Assembly (NCBI RefSeq): GCF_947502445.1
Contig: NZ_CANMZW010000003.1
Span: 1 to 64,000, forward strand
DNA from: an uncultured Brevibacillus sp.
GTDB taxonomy: Bacteria; Bacillota; Bacilli; Brevibacillales; Brevibacillaceae
DNA: 64,000 nucleotides
Direction: 5' to 3'
Within the stretch, counting starts at the first letter, position 1. Every line of letters starts with the position of its first letter. Below, piece after piece: positions 17,055-25,787 of the stretch. A model generated the notes under the pieces. That model ran no database searches, was not told the DNA's origin, and saw only the letters and a list, made by a program, of their open reading frames with translations. The translations under genes were made by a program, and so were the position numbers.

Positions 17055-17122
17055 GACTCGTCCCTCCTCTATCGTGTTCCTCATGCCTTATTCTATTCAA
17101 AACTTAAATCCCTGTCAACGGA

Positions 17123-17139
17123 TGTTATAAAATATTACA
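17123..17139. promoter_or_regulatory. GlnR/TnrA operator
   Basis: TGTTATAAAATATTACA matches the consensus TGTNA-N7-TNACA exactly. Its position upstream of glnR indicates autorepression of glnRA. Confidence 0.85.
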
Positions 17140-17250
17140 TGAAAATGTACCTTCGAACTAGAAGCTACAGTTTCACTATACCTTTTGGCGGAATCCGAGG
17201 CTGTACTTATTTATAGTGCAGAACTCTATCCATTACGATTGCACAAAAAA

Positions 17251-17290
17251 ACAGTGACTATCCCTTTCGAGCCGTAGGATAATCACTGTT
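17251..17290 (-). terminator. Terminator of hflX-ynbB unit
   Basis: Imperfect stem AACAGTGATTATCC/GGATAGTCACTGTT followed on the minus strand by TTTTTTTG. Confidence 0.8.
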
Positions 17291-17301
17291 GATTTATTGT
17301 T

Positions 17302-18582
17302 TTACTGCTCACCTGGCAAGTGCAGCAATCCTTTTTCAAGCATGCCATTAAGTGCTGTTATAATACCCACTTTTACGTGCGAGTAGGTTAAACCACCTTG
17401 GACAAATCCCAAGTAAGGCGGACGAATAGGACCATCTGCCGAAAACTCGATACTTGCTCCTTGGATGAAGGTTCCCGCAGCCATGATGACAGGGTCCGCA
17501 TATCCTGGCATTTCACTAGGATACGGAGTTACGTGGGAGTCCACTGGTGCTGACTTTTGAATCCCCTGGCAAAAGGCAATCAGACGTTCAGCCGAACCGA
17601 ATTCAACGGATTGAATCAAATCAGTACGCGGTTCATGCCAAAGCGGGTTGGTTCGGAAGCCAAGACGCTCCAGCAGCGCGGAAGAAAATACGGCTCCTTT
17701 TAAAGCTTCGCCCACTACGTGCGGAGCGAGAAAAAAGCCTTGATACATTTCCAGAAGTGAGTACAGGGAAGCTCCGCCCTCTGCCCCGATCCCAGGTGCT
17801 GCCATCCGATAAGATGCGAGTTGAACTAAATCGTGACGACCCACGATATACCCACCCGTTTTTACTAGGCCGCCACCCGGGTTTTTAATTAATGAGCCTG
17901 CCATAATATCGGCGCCCACATGCAGCGGTTCATACTCCTCCGTAAATTCACCGTAGCAGTTGTCGACGAACACGGTCAGTTCAGGCTTCATTTCTTTGAC
18001 TACCCGAATCATTTCTTGGATCTTCTGGATGGTAAAGGACGGGCGATCCGCATAGCCGCGTGAACGTTGGATCCCGATAACCTTTGTCTTTTCCGTGATC
18101 GCTTCAGCTACTGCGACAAAATCAATATCACCTTCTGGCGTAAGCGGCACATAGCTGTAGCCAATCCCGTAATCCTTAAGCGATCCCTGACCTTCGCCAC
18201 GAACACCAACAACTTCTTCCAACGTATCATACGGTTTGCCAGTAATGTAAAGAAGATCGTCACCAGGACGCAGTATTCCGAACAACGATATTGCGATCGC
18301 ATGTGTCCCAGAAATAATGTGCGGACGCACCAGAGCAGCTTCTCCACCAAAAACATCGGCATAGATGGACTCCAGTGTGGAACGTCCAGAGTCGTCATAT
18401 CCGTAGCCGGTAGATGGAGAAAAATGAAATTCATTTACTTCATGCTTTTGAAAAGAACGCAGCACTTTGAGTTGGTTTGTGTCCACCATCGCTGCAATTT
18501 GTCTGTGTCGTTCAGATATGGTTGCTTCCACTTCCATAACAAGTGGACGAAGCTTTTCACCATGAGAAAAAAAGGAAAACAT
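17302..18582 (-). CDS. ynbB: PLP-dependent methionine gamma-lyase-like protein (YnbB, aluminium resistance family)
   Basis: This 426-aa fold-type I PLP enzyme carries RPHIISGTHAI, TVFVDNCYGEFTEEYEP and the Schiff-base lysine motif AGSLIKNPGGGLVKTGGYIV. Family members cleave C-S bonds in the Cys/Met gamma-lyase group; the true substrate here is unknown. Position between hflX and glnR is the conserved Bacillus order. ATG 18582 lies 8 nt after the hflX stop, so both are cotranscribed. Confidence 0.93.
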   Translation of the reverse strand: MFSFFSHGEKLRPLVMEVEATISERHRQIAAMVDTNQLKVLRSFQKHEVNEFHFSPSTGYGYDDSGRSTLESIYADVFGGEAALVRPHIISGTHAIAISLFGILRPGDDLLYITGKPYDTLEEVVGVRGEGQGSLKDYGIGYSYVPLTPEGDIDFVAVAEAITEKTKVIGIQRSRGYADRPSFTIQKIQEMIRVVKEMKPELTVFVDNCYGEFTEEYEPLHVGADIMAGSLIKNPGGGLVKTGGYIVGRHDLVQLASYRMAAPGIGAEGGASLYSLLEMYQGFFLAPHVVGEALKGAVFSSALLERLGFRTNPLWHEPRTDLIQSVEFGSAERLIAFCQGIQKSAPVDSHVTPYPSEMPGYADPVIMAAGTFIQGASIEFSADGPIRPPYLGFVQGGLTYSHVKVGIITALNGMLEKGLLHLPGEQ

Positions 18583-18590
18583 CAGTTATC

Positions 18591-19883
18591 TTACCAACTC
18601 TCTTCAACAGTCTCTGGTTTATCCAGGAGGAAAGGAGCAATCCGCCCATAAATCGGATGATCCCGATTCACACGTACCGTAACCCGGTAGGATTCTTCCT
18701 CTTCATTAAAATGTTGATCGACTTCTACGCCCTCCCGATGCAAAAGCGACAGAATGTCTCCCCGCTCAACAGGAACCTTCAGCGTCATTTCGTTGAAAGA
18801 AGCCAGTGCAAAAGATTCAATCTGCTCCATCAGCTTCCTCAGGTCATCTTGGCGCATCGCTGAAATCAAGATGGATTCTTCTGTGCGTGGCAGGTATGTT
18901 CCTTCGTTCCACATATCCGCTTTGTTAAATACAACGAGCTGTGGGATTTCCTCCGCTTTCAACTCGCGTAAAATCCTGTCCACAACTTCCATATGAACTT
19001 GCAAGTCTGGATGATGGCTATCCACGACATGAAGAATTAAATCCGCTTCCTTTACACCTTCAAGCGTTGAACGGAATGCCGCAACCAAGCTTGTAGGCAG
19101 ATCTTGAATAAAGCCCACCGTGTCAGTCAGAAGCACTTCCAATCCACTCGGCAAGGAAAGCTGACGTGTTGTCGGATCCAAAGTCGCAAACAATTTGTCT
19201 TCTTGAAGTGTATTTGCTCCAGTCAGCTGATTCAAGATCGTAGACTTCCCGGCGTTCGTGTAGCCTACCAGTGCAACCTGGAAGACATTATTTTTCTTCC
19301 GACGCTCCCGATGAAGCTGTCTGGTTCTTACCGTATCATTCAATTGCTGCTTCAGCTCACTGATTCGTTTGCGGATATGACGGCGGTCGCTCTCCAGCTT
19401 GGATTCCCCCGGACCACGCGTCCCGATTCCCCCACCCAGTCGTGAGAGCTGCTTTCCTTGTCCCGCAAGACGTGGCAGCAAATAGTTATACTGAGCCAGC
19501 TCAACCTGGATTTTCCCTTCACGCGATTGTGCACGGCCAGCAAAAATATCCAGAATGAGTTGTGTTCTGTCAATTACTTTGCAATCGAATACCTTATCCA
19601 GATTGCGCGTCTGACTAGGCGATAGCTCGTCGTTGAAGATAATGACGTCTACATCCAGCTCTTCTGCACGCTCCGCAATTTCATCGATTTTTCCTGTTCC
19701 TAAATACCACGCAGAGTCGACTCTGTCCCTGTTCTGTGTAATCACATCAAGAACCTCTACGCCGGCTGTTGCTGCCAATTCGTGCAGTTCTTCCATAGAC
19801 AGACGTGTTCGCTCTTCATCCCGGTTATCCAAAAAACAACCGACCAATATCGCTGTTTCTGTTGTTTTGATCAGATCGTTCAC
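18591..19883 (-). CDS. hflX: GTPase HflX, ribosome-associated
   Basis: The 430-aa protein has the HflX N-terminal domain (AELDVDVIIFNDELSPSQTR), a glycine-rich linker (RLGGGIGTRGPGESKLE), and G motifs GYTNAGKST (G1), LDPTTRQ (G2), DTVGFI (G3) and FNKAD (G4). HflX splits stalled or hibernating ribosomes under stress. Frame, length and neighbours are normal for Bacillales. Confidence 0.97.
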   Translation of the reverse strand: MNDLIKTTETAILVGCFLDNRDEERTRLSMEELHELAATAGVEVLDVITQNRDRVDSAWYLGTGKIDEIAERAEELDVDVIIFNDELSPSQTRNLDKVFDCKVIDRTQLILDIFAGRAQSREGKIQVELAQYNYLLPRLAGQGKQLSRLGGGIGTRGPGESKLESDRRHIRKRISELKQQLNDTVRTRQLHRERRKKNNVFQVALVGYTNAGKSTILNQLTGANTLQEDKLFATLDPTTRQLSLPSGLEVLLTDTVGFIQDLPTSLVAAFRSTLEGVKEADLILHVVDSHHPDLQVHMEVVDRILRELKAEEIPQLVVFNKADMWNEGTYLPRTEESILISAMRQDDLRKLMEQIESFALASFNEMTLKVPVERGDILSLLHREGVEVDQHFNEEEESYRVTVRVNRDHPIYGRIAPFLLDKPETVEESW

Positions 19884-20192
19884 CGATTCACGCCCTTTCT
19901 TCCTTTATCATACCACATTTTCCCCATTTCGATATCGCTTCCCACTCTGTCAGACAATTTCAGGTAGCAGCTAAAAAACGGATCAGGCTGCAGTAGATAT
20001 TCGCGAAAAGGAGTCACCCCATTCACGTCATTGTCTCTTATCCTATGTACAGATTTACAATGTTCGTTTTTTGCAAAAGAACCAAGAATCCACTCTTGTA
20101 TCAACCCCGTAAAATTTTTAACAAATTGACTTAGCCACCAAATATATACGAACATTGATCTCGAAATATAATATAACGTTCGATTTAATGCA

Positions 20193-20228
20193 AAAAGCAG
20201 CCATGTCATTTTGACAGACTGCTGCTTT
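20193..20228 (-). terminator. Terminator of the 20.2 kb gene
   Basis: AAAGCAGC/GCTGCTTT stem; on the minus strand it ends GCTGCTTTTTGC. It overlaps the stop of the gene. Confidence 0.65.
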
Positions 20229-20463
20229 CAGGCCATGTATTCAACCTTTCTTTAATGATGACATGTTTATATTTACCGTTCCCAAGTCGAATGACTTCAA
20301 AAATAATATCCTCAACATTGTATCTGTACCTGCCGCGTCCATCTACTCTGCTCATACCTTCTGCAAGCTGCGAAATATAGGCGATGTCGTGTGTTGTACA
20401 CACTTCATGCCAGTTATACATCAGGTCATCTATCAGAGGCTTAAATTTAAATAAAAGTCTCAA
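20206..20463 (-). CDS. Hypothetical small protein (85 aa)
   Basis: TTG 20463 is the furthest start; GAGGAAGAAATG lies upstream but its ATG opens only a short frame. An internal ATG at 20421 is possible. The product has NWHEVCTTHDIAYISQLAEG and RGRYRYNVEDIIFEVIRLGN. Function and exact start are unclear. Confidence 0.4.
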   Translation of the reverse strand: MRLLFKFKPLIDDLMYNWHEVCTTHDIAYISQLAEGMSRVDGRGRYRYNVEDIIFEVIRLGNGKYKHVIIKERLNTWPESSSLSK

Positions 20464-20500
20464 TTTGTCTCATTTCTTCCTCACGTTCCTCACAAACAAA

Positions 20501-20525
20501 AAAAGCCCTAATCATCAGGGCTTTT
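20501..20525 (-). terminator. Terminator after the 20.5-21.2 kb gene
   Basis: AAAAGCCCT/AGGGCTTTT, symmetrical and able to act in both directions. Confidence 0.75.
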
Positions 20526-20541
20526 GCTTACTTATCCTATT

Positions 20542-21165
20542 TCATTGTGATTGACGGAAGTCTTTATCGATCACGATTTGGACTTGTCCCACATTCTGTT
20601 CAATAAATTTCATCAGTACAGGTATGGTACTTCCACTTCGTTCTCCAGTTTCTGATGGTACACTCAAATAAAATAAGTGTTGCATTTCATTATTTGGGTC
20701 ATTCCTATTTATATTTTCCATTGTCATTATCTCTTGCCCATCTTTCTGGATTAAAGAGATTTTAATGACCTGAGCCTCATGATCAATTGACGCTCCAAGC
20801 AGCTCCTGTATTTTTGAACGCAAGTAATTTGCTACTGCAGGATTCAGTGCCCTGCTCGCATTACTTTTATAGGTACCTTCTAATTGCGCAGCTAATCCCT
20901 TGCAATCTTGTCCTTTGTCAATGCGTTCATTGCCCTGATCCTCTTGGTGAATCAGCATGGCATATTTAAATACCAAAAGCACGATGACGAGAAATACTAA
21001 TAACATCAAAAAGTTAATGTTTTGCACACCATGAAGAAACTCAATCTGAAATTTGATTTGAACGACACCGATAATCATTAAAAAAAGTTCTATGATTCCT
21101 ACTAAACAAATGAGTATGAAATAGAATCGTTCTAGTGAATTAGACATGTATTTCAAACTGTTCAC
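20542..21165 (-). CDS. Two-span membrane protein with cytoplasmic C-terminal domain
   Basis: GTG 21165 follows AAAGGAAGATGA. Two hydrophobic helices (about residues 15-37 and 52-70) precede a soluble domain with KSKIQELLGASIDHEAQ and IPVLMKFIEQNVGQVQIVID. I do not recognise it. It stands between the core hflX block and the agr-type operon. Confidence 0.55.
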   Translation of the reverse strand: MNSLKYMSNSLERFYFILICLVGIIELFLMIIGVVQIKFQIEFLHGVQNINFLMLLVFLVIVLLVFKYAMLIHQEDQGNERIDKGQDCKGLAAQLEGTYKSNASRALNPAVANYLRSKIQELLGASIDHEAQVIKISLIQKDGQEIMTMENINRNDPNNEMQHLFYLSVPSETGERSGSTIPVLMKFIEQNVGQVQIVIDKDFRQSQ

Positions 21166-21421
21166 TCATCTTCCTTTACCCCATCCCCGAATCAGGATGA
21201 TTTACGAATGGCTATTTTGCGATTTATAGATAGCGAATTATTGACTACATCTTCCTCTGTGCAAACGCTTGAATCAACACCTCCCTGTCTCTATCTTCTC
21301 GTATACTTATCTTAACATCCCAAAGATTTCCTTTCTTTACAAATTGAACATTTTCGATTTTTCTTGACAAATTGATAATTTTATGAAAATAAAAAGCAAC
21401 ATGCCGACTATGCGTAGCATG

Positions 21422-21772
21422 TTACTTTTTTAATCGATTAACGTGATTTAGTTTTGAAATATGAACGCGAGCAACGTCGGCAAACTTTGAATGCTTGTTA
21501 GGCGTTTCTTCAAAGTACACCTTTTGTGCTTTTTCATCAAATGATACAACTTTGTTCATATTCACGATGTTTCCCACATCTAATTTTTCAAAGCCATAGG
21601 GCTTCAAAACCTTTCTCCAATCCTCTAGCGTGGTCAACATGTAATAAACATCGTCTTGCGTATGAATCTCTATTTTGTTTTTTGAATGAGAAAGGTATGT
21701 GATGTCTTGAGGTAAATCTACCCAGTAAATTCCCTCTTCCTCAAATCCCTTACGGAATAGTGGAATTTTCAT
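21422..21772 (-). CDS. LytTR-domain DNA-binding regulator
   Basis: I chose ATG 21772 (MKIPLFRKGFEEEGIYWVDL), preceded by GGAGGAACC. The single 116-aa LytTR fold reads ITYLSHSKNKIEIHTQDDVY, TLEDWRKVLKPYGFEKL and VNMNKVVSFDEKAQKVYF, as in AgrA C-terminal domains, but with no receiver domain. Last gene of the agr-type operon. Without a receiver it cannot be switched by phosphorelay in the usual way. Confidence 0.82.
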   Translation of the reverse strand: MKIPLFRKGFEEEGIYWVDLPQDITYLSHSKNKIEIHTQDDVYYMLTTLEDWRKVLKPYGFEKLDVGNIVNMNKVVSFDEKAQKVYFEETPNKHSKFADVARVHISKLNHVNRLKK

Positions 21773-21799
21773 GGTTCCTCCACAATAACAACCCAAAGT

Positions 21800-21940
21800 T
21801 TATTTTTTATAGAGCTCCTTTGGGGCATCAGGTTGATGTGAAAGACCTGCTGAAAATGGCGTGACAATGATTGTAGCCAGTGCAGCCAGAACCGTGGACG
21901 AATAGTATGCCAACGTTGCTTTATTCACGAGTTTCTTCAT
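21800..21940 (-). CDS. agrD: AgrD-like cyclic (lactone) autoinducer prepeptide
   Basis: The 46-aa peptide has an amphipathic/hydrophobic leader (MKKLVNKATLAYYSSTVLAA), then TPFSAGLSHQPDAPKELYKK. The tail P-x-E-L after HQP is the AgrB recognition pattern of Bacillales prepeptides. No Cys is present; Ser residues occupy the ring-forming region, so a lactone rather than thiolactone would be expected. It overlaps the 3' end of agrB by 20 nt. Confidence 0.8.
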   Translation of the reverse strand: MKKLVNKATLAYYSSTVLAALATIIVTPFSAGLSHQPDAPKELYKK

Positions 21941-22481
21941 TTGTTTCACCTCCTTTCCAAATAAACGGCAGTAAGCTCAGTGCTTGTACCAAAAACGAAA
22001 GCGTGACTTCCGGCAAACCAATCCAATAATTCGTCGTGACGATAACAAGAGATATCAACTTCAATAGTGGAAAATGCTTCCTGGAAAAGATTCTGGACTG
22101 ATTTTTCCCCTTAGGTGCAAGCAAAAGGATCAAGACAAACGCCGCACCTAGCAAAATGTCATTTGCCGTGTCATTCAACGGAATCAGTGGGATAACTACG
22201 GCACCAAAGATACTAACCAGCGTACACTTTTCAGCCGAGTCAAAGTGATAGCCTCCAGAAAATGCTCTCAATGTCATAAAGGAAACCAGTACAATGATTG
22301 TTTGGACCGCTGTTCCGAGTATAGCAGCAAATAGGATGGACAAAAAAATCGCTGATCCTGTTCCTATGATGGCAATCAAGGAATATTGCATCACCTCGAC
22401 GCTTGCCGTTTGGGCCGGGTTTGCTCCTTTAATCGATTTAGCGATATGCAAGGCCATTCTCTCAATCATGCTCTGCCTCAT
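21921..22481 (-). CDS. agrB: AgrB-type peptide-processing membrane protease
   Basis: The 186-aa multi-span protein has the AgrB signature RAFSGGYHFDSAEKCTL, containing the catalytic His and Cys, with hydrophobic spans before and after. AgrB cuts AgrD at the C-terminal side of the future ring and helps form the macrocycle. It starts within the 3' end of the upstream membrane gene and overlaps agrD, giving a tight operon. Confidence 0.92.
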   Translation of the reverse strand: MRQSMIERMALHIAKSIKGANPAQTASVEVMQYSLIAIIGTGSAIFLSILFAAILGTAVQTIIVLVSFMTLRAFSGGYHFDSAEKCTLVSIFGAVVIPLIPLNDTANDILLGAAFVLILLLAPKGKNQSRIFSRKHFPLLKLISLVIVTTNYWIGLPEVTLSFLVQALSLLPFIWKGGETNEETRE

Positions 22482-23142
22482 CCTTTTTCGTTGCTAAATA
22501 AAAAAGGGTTGCCAAAATACACGCTAGTACAAAAAATGAGATGGTAAAAGTCATGTTGTCCCACATGTTGCCAATAAACAAAATGCTTCCAAATGAAACG
22601 AACGCAATCAAGGTAGCGATCAGTAATTGTTGATTTTCCTTTTTTCCATACTCGACTTCCTTTTCCCCGTCAGGAATAAATGCCCACCCTCGATTTAAGT
22701 ATCGGATAATTCCAATAACGATTACACACATGAAAACCGTAATAATTTGTAGCACATAGCCCATATACGCTAAGCCGGTGCCATCTGCTTCCTGTAGCTG
22801 ATCCAATTGGATTAGACCAAAAGTGTTCATGAGAATATAGGTAAGTAAATTAATGGCTAAAAACGCACAATATGAAATCACTGCCATGACGATGGAATAA
22901 AACCATTGACTGTTCCATAAAAATCGTAAACTGGCAACCATCGTAATAATTTGTACAATAATCGCAAATTCGTTTAATTGAAGGGTATAACGAATAAAAT
23001 GCGAGACTAGGCCTAGGAAAACGCATAAAAACGCAATTTTCCCCAAATGAATCCGAATTTTCTGTCTGAAGAGTACAAGCATCAGTAAGAAGATGGACAC
23101 GTACTCTAAAGATGAAAAAAGGAAAAATAGAAACAGTTTCAT
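22462..23142 (-). CDS. Six/seven-span membrane protein resembling an AgrC sensor without kinase
   Basis: ATG 23142 lies after AGGAGAGACAT. The 226-aa product is almost entirely membrane helices, ending in a short charged tail (TKKDEAEHD). AgrC receptors have such an N-terminal sensor followed by a histidine kinase; no kinase sequence follows here. It leads the agr-type operon and overlaps agrB. The receptor role is inference. Confidence 0.6.
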   Translation of the reverse strand: MKLFLFFLFSSLEYVSIFLLMLVLFRQKIRIHLGKIAFLCVFLGLVSHFIRYTLQLNEFAIIVQIITMVASLRFLWNSQWFYSIVMAVISYCAFLAINLLTYILMNTFGLIQLDQLQEADGTGLAYMGYVLQIITVFMCVIVIGIIRYLNRGWAFIPDGEKEVEYGKKENQQLLIATLIAFVSFGSILFIGNMWDNMTFTISFFVLACILATLFYLATKKDEAEHD

Positions 23143-23318
23143 ATGTCTCTCCTGATAGATGATATTTATAGGACAATTGTATCACTTCCTGTGACGATTC
23201 TCTATATCTATAATGCCATATTTCACCAAGAATTGACTTCATCTGATTTTGAAAAATAGGCAGGTTTTGAATCTTCGTTGAGTATACTTTTGTATGATGG
23301 TCAAGGCAGGTGACGCAT

Positions 23319-23555
23319 GTGAAGCAAACAGGGATGAGCTCTACAGCCGATGTAAACGAATCTTCAAGCAGCCCAAATCGAATTCAAGTCGTCTTTAATC
23401 GCCCCCCAAGCGTGAAGCAACCGCATACGTTGGCTGAAATCGTGCGTGCTACAGCTAATGCCAACTTGGCGACTGTCTTTGATGAGTTAGAGGGCTTGAT
23501 CGGTTTACACGAAGCGAAAAAAACCATTTACGAAATTTACGCGTTAAGCCATTGA
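23319..23555 (+). pseudogene. spoVK: spoVK N-terminal remnant
   Basis: GTG 23319 follows GGCAGG at 8 nt. The frame starts MKQTGMSS and contains SPNRIQVVFNRPPSVK, then FDELEGLIGLHEAKKTIYEI. It matches the intact copy at 37.3-38.2 kb closely until YALS, then diverges and stops at 23555. The Walker A and B region is missing. The matching C-terminal remnant lies 15.1 kb away at 38697 on the same strand. Confidence 0.85.
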
Positions 23556-23676
23556 CTGTAAGCTTTTTCACATTTTTTCTGAATGGTTTCATATTCAAGC
23601 TCCATACCTCGATCTACTTTACATAATTTAGTAACAAAATCAAAATTCATACGTCAATTAGTTAGGAGGGATAAAA

Positions 23677-24171
23677 ATGAAGTCAATAACTTATGCTGTA
23701 TTACTATGTACATTATACTTTATGCCGACAACTCATGTGGAAAGTGGCACAGCCGAAACGACTGTTAGTAGTAATATGGAGGAAATGTACAGTTTAGCTT
23801 TAGATAGTTACATGCCAGTAGATGATGCTTTAAACTATAAGATGCAATTCATAGCCATTGACTTTAGTACACTCACTGATATTAATAAAGATGATAGAGA
23901 ATATATAACTAACTATTTTAAGAAATACAATGTAGCTGTTATTGATTCAACATTGGATGATCTCCGAAATAATGGCATGTATGACCCAAAAACATTAGTT
24001 CTAAATGGCCTATTACTTAGAATCACAAAAGTGGACATTTCTAACCAACAAGTTATTATCGAAGGCAGTAAATATCGTTCTGGAGATGGAGCTGTCGGGT
24101 TTAAGACAATCTTAGAGCACAAGGACGGTAAATGGGAAATTATCAAATCAAGTCCAATTTGGATAAGTTAG
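23677..24171 (+). CDS. Secreted protein of unknown function
   Basis: ATG 23677 follows TTAGGAGGGATAAAA. A signal peptide (residues 1-25) precedes a soluble domain with LRITKVDISNQQVIIEGSKY and ILEHKDGKWEIIKSSPIWI. The C-terminal strand pattern recalls NTF2-like DUF4829-type proteins, but weakly. A strong terminator follows. Confidence 0.6.
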   Translation: MKSITYAVLLCTLYFMPTTHVESGTAETTVSSNMEEMYSLALDSYMPVDDALNYKMQFIAIDFSTLTDINKDDREYITNYFKKYNVAVIDSTLDDLRNNGMYDPKTLVLNGLLLRITKVDISNQQVIIEGSKYRSGDGAVGFKTILEHKDGKWEIIKSSPIWIS

Positions 24172-24183
24172 AAGCCAATGATA

Positions 24184-24221
24184 AGTTTCACGCTCTTAGT
24201 GCTTGAGTGTGAAACTTTTTC
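24184..24221 (+). terminator. Terminator of the 23.7 kb gene
   Basis: Stem AGTTTCACGCTC/GAGTGTGAAACT followed by TTTTTC. Confidence 0.85.
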
Positions 24222-24251
24222 TATTAAAAATGCAATCCAGAAACTGTCTTT

Positions 24252-24869
24252 CTAGAACTGAAATACTTTCAGTGATGGCTCCCCTTCACCATAATAGGCA
24301 AATTCACAATTATTGATCCATCCTTTAACATCCCCATATGGTGAAATTCTTTTTAATTCTTTATATGGTAGTATCATTGGTTCAGATATATCATAGAATA
24401 CAATTTCATACTCACATGCCCATACACATCCTTCAACTGCAATTACATTAGTTCCCTCATGTGCGTGAATTTCGGCCCAACAAAAACCTATGCCACTATT
24501 TGCCCCTTCTGGAACATAATGTTTTATTTCACCATTTTGTAAATCAACAATGGAGTAGCCTTGATAATCCTGACCACAAAGTAGATACTCTTTGTCATCT
24601 ATTTTTATCCATCTATGTATAAATGGAGATAGATTTCTCTTAACTTCAACCTTCTGTTCCCCGAAACAATTGATAATCCCTTTTGTATACATATACCTAC
24701 GTATACCTTCTTCATGGTAGTAATGCTCAATTGTTAGGCAACAATCTGAAAAAGGTGAGACTGATACTTCAGTTTCTTCTTTTTGAAAATACTGCTCTTG
24801 AAAGTAATGATCTAATGATTCTCTTTCGTGTAAAAAGTCTTCTTCATATGCAATATTTCTTGAGGACAT
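24252..24869 (-). CDS. Hypothetical protein closing a five-gene operon
   Basis: ATG 24869 (MSSRNIAYEEDFLHERESLD) follows GGGGAGGCGATC. The 205-aa acidic, aromatic-rich protein has repeated beta-strand pieces such as LLCGQDYQGYSIVDLQNGEI, NSGIGFCWAEIHAHEGTNVI and CVWACEYEIVFYDI. This layout recalls small propeller/immunity-type proteins found beside toxins. It lies 33 nt after the cPRD gene. Confidence 0.5.
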   Translation of the reverse strand: MSSRNIAYEEDFLHERESLDHYFQEQYFQKEETEVSVSPFSDCCLTIEHYYHEEGIRRYMYTKGIINCFGEQKVEVKRNLSPFIHRWIKIDDKEYLLCGQDYQGYSIVDLQNGEIKHYVPEGANSGIGFCWAEIHAHEGTNVIAVEGCVWACEYEIVFYDISEPMILPYKELKRISPYGDVKGWINNCEFAYYGEGEPSLKVFQF

Positions 24870-24902
24870 GATCGCCTCCCCTTTCCTGATAAAACCAGTC
24901 TT

Positions 24903-25289
24903 TTATTCTGTTATTGAATACTTGTTCTTAGTAATTGAATAATGATAGATCTCTGTATCAATATCTATAAATCCTCTTCTTTGAGCAGCTACTAATGTTT
25001 CGTACATGTTTGTTCGACCAACAGGATTATCCGTATGTAAATATATCTTATCGATCCTTGCACCATATTCGCAGATGTATTTAACTAGGTCATATCCTGT
25101 TTTAAGAAGGTTTCCTTGCTTGTCTTCCCCTAGGTCGTGATCTAAGGAGAGGATGTGAATATGGTGGTTATTCAAGTAGTCAATGGCATCTTCATAGCTT
25201 CTGGCAACCTTGAAACCGTTAGGACAGTCCCTTAAATCATCCACATATAAATTGATCTTGTCTTGGATATGATTCATCTCCTTTCCCAA
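24903..25289 (-). CDS. Cyclic-phosphate-processing receiver-domain (cPRD) protein
   Basis: The 128-aa protein contains KINLYVDDLRDCPNGFKVAR, SYEDAIDYLNNHHIHILSLD and HDLG, followed by TGYDLVKYI and IYLHTDNPVGRTNM. The DDLR...DHDLG arrangement is the signature of the receiver-like cPRD family, proposed to act on cyclic phosphate RNA ends in RNA-repair and conflict systems. ATG could be 25289 or 25277 (MNHIQDK). Fourth gene of the operon. Confidence 0.78.
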   Translation of the reverse strand: MGKEMNHIQDKINLYVDDLRDCPNGFKVARSYEDAIDYLNNHHIHILSLDHDLGEDKQGNLLKTGYDLVKYICEYGARIDKIYLHTDNPVGRTNMYETLVAAQRRGFIDIDTEIYHYSITKNKYSITE

Positions 25290-25321
25290 TAAAAACAGTA
25301 ATTTATCAAGACTTTAATCTT

Positions 25322-25774
25322 TTATGGATCTTTTCTATCCACATTAGGCTCTTTGTGTACACCTGCCTCTTTCTTGGAACGCTGCCAATCGTGTTTTAGC
25401 ATATAAGCCACATGCATCAGAAAATTTTCCCTGTGTGTCTTATCATTCGGATTGATTCCAATGAGTCTTAATTGATGAGCAATTTCCTTGTCTTTATCAT
25501 TGGGGTATGGATTTAAATTCAACTTTAATTCTGCTGATAATCTGTCAAATTTGTTCTTATCTTCCTCGGTAACAATTTTCATTGAATAGAGCTCTGAGGT
25601 AAGTTCTTTTATCTTCAACCGCCACTTGGTACGTTCTTCCGTAACGTATTTTAATGACAAATTTTTATCATTGTTGACTTTGGCTATAATCGCAGTTATT
25701 AGACTTCCTAGTACAGTCCCCAATGCGGTAGAGCCTAAAATAGTAACCCAAACAGGAACAACGCTTTGTGTCAT
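25322..25774 (-). CDS. Membrane-anchored coiled-coil protein
   Basis: An N-terminal transmembrane helix (VPVWVTILGSTALGTVLGSL) precedes a charged helical region (LSLKYVTEERTKWRLKIKEL) and a C-terminal basic tail. Such one-span anchored helical proteins accompany effectors in several defence operons. Its ATG is 14 nt after the previous stop. No family name recognised. Confidence 0.55.
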   Translation of the reverse strand: MTQSVVPVWVTILGSTALGTVLGSLITAIIAKVNNDKNLSLKYVTEERTKWRLKIKELTSELYSMKIVTEEDKNKFDRLSAELKLNLNPYPNDKDKEIAHQLRLIGINPNDKTHRENFLMHVAYMLKHDWQRSKKEAGVHKEPNVDRKDP

Positions 25775-25787
25775 AATTTATTCCTTT

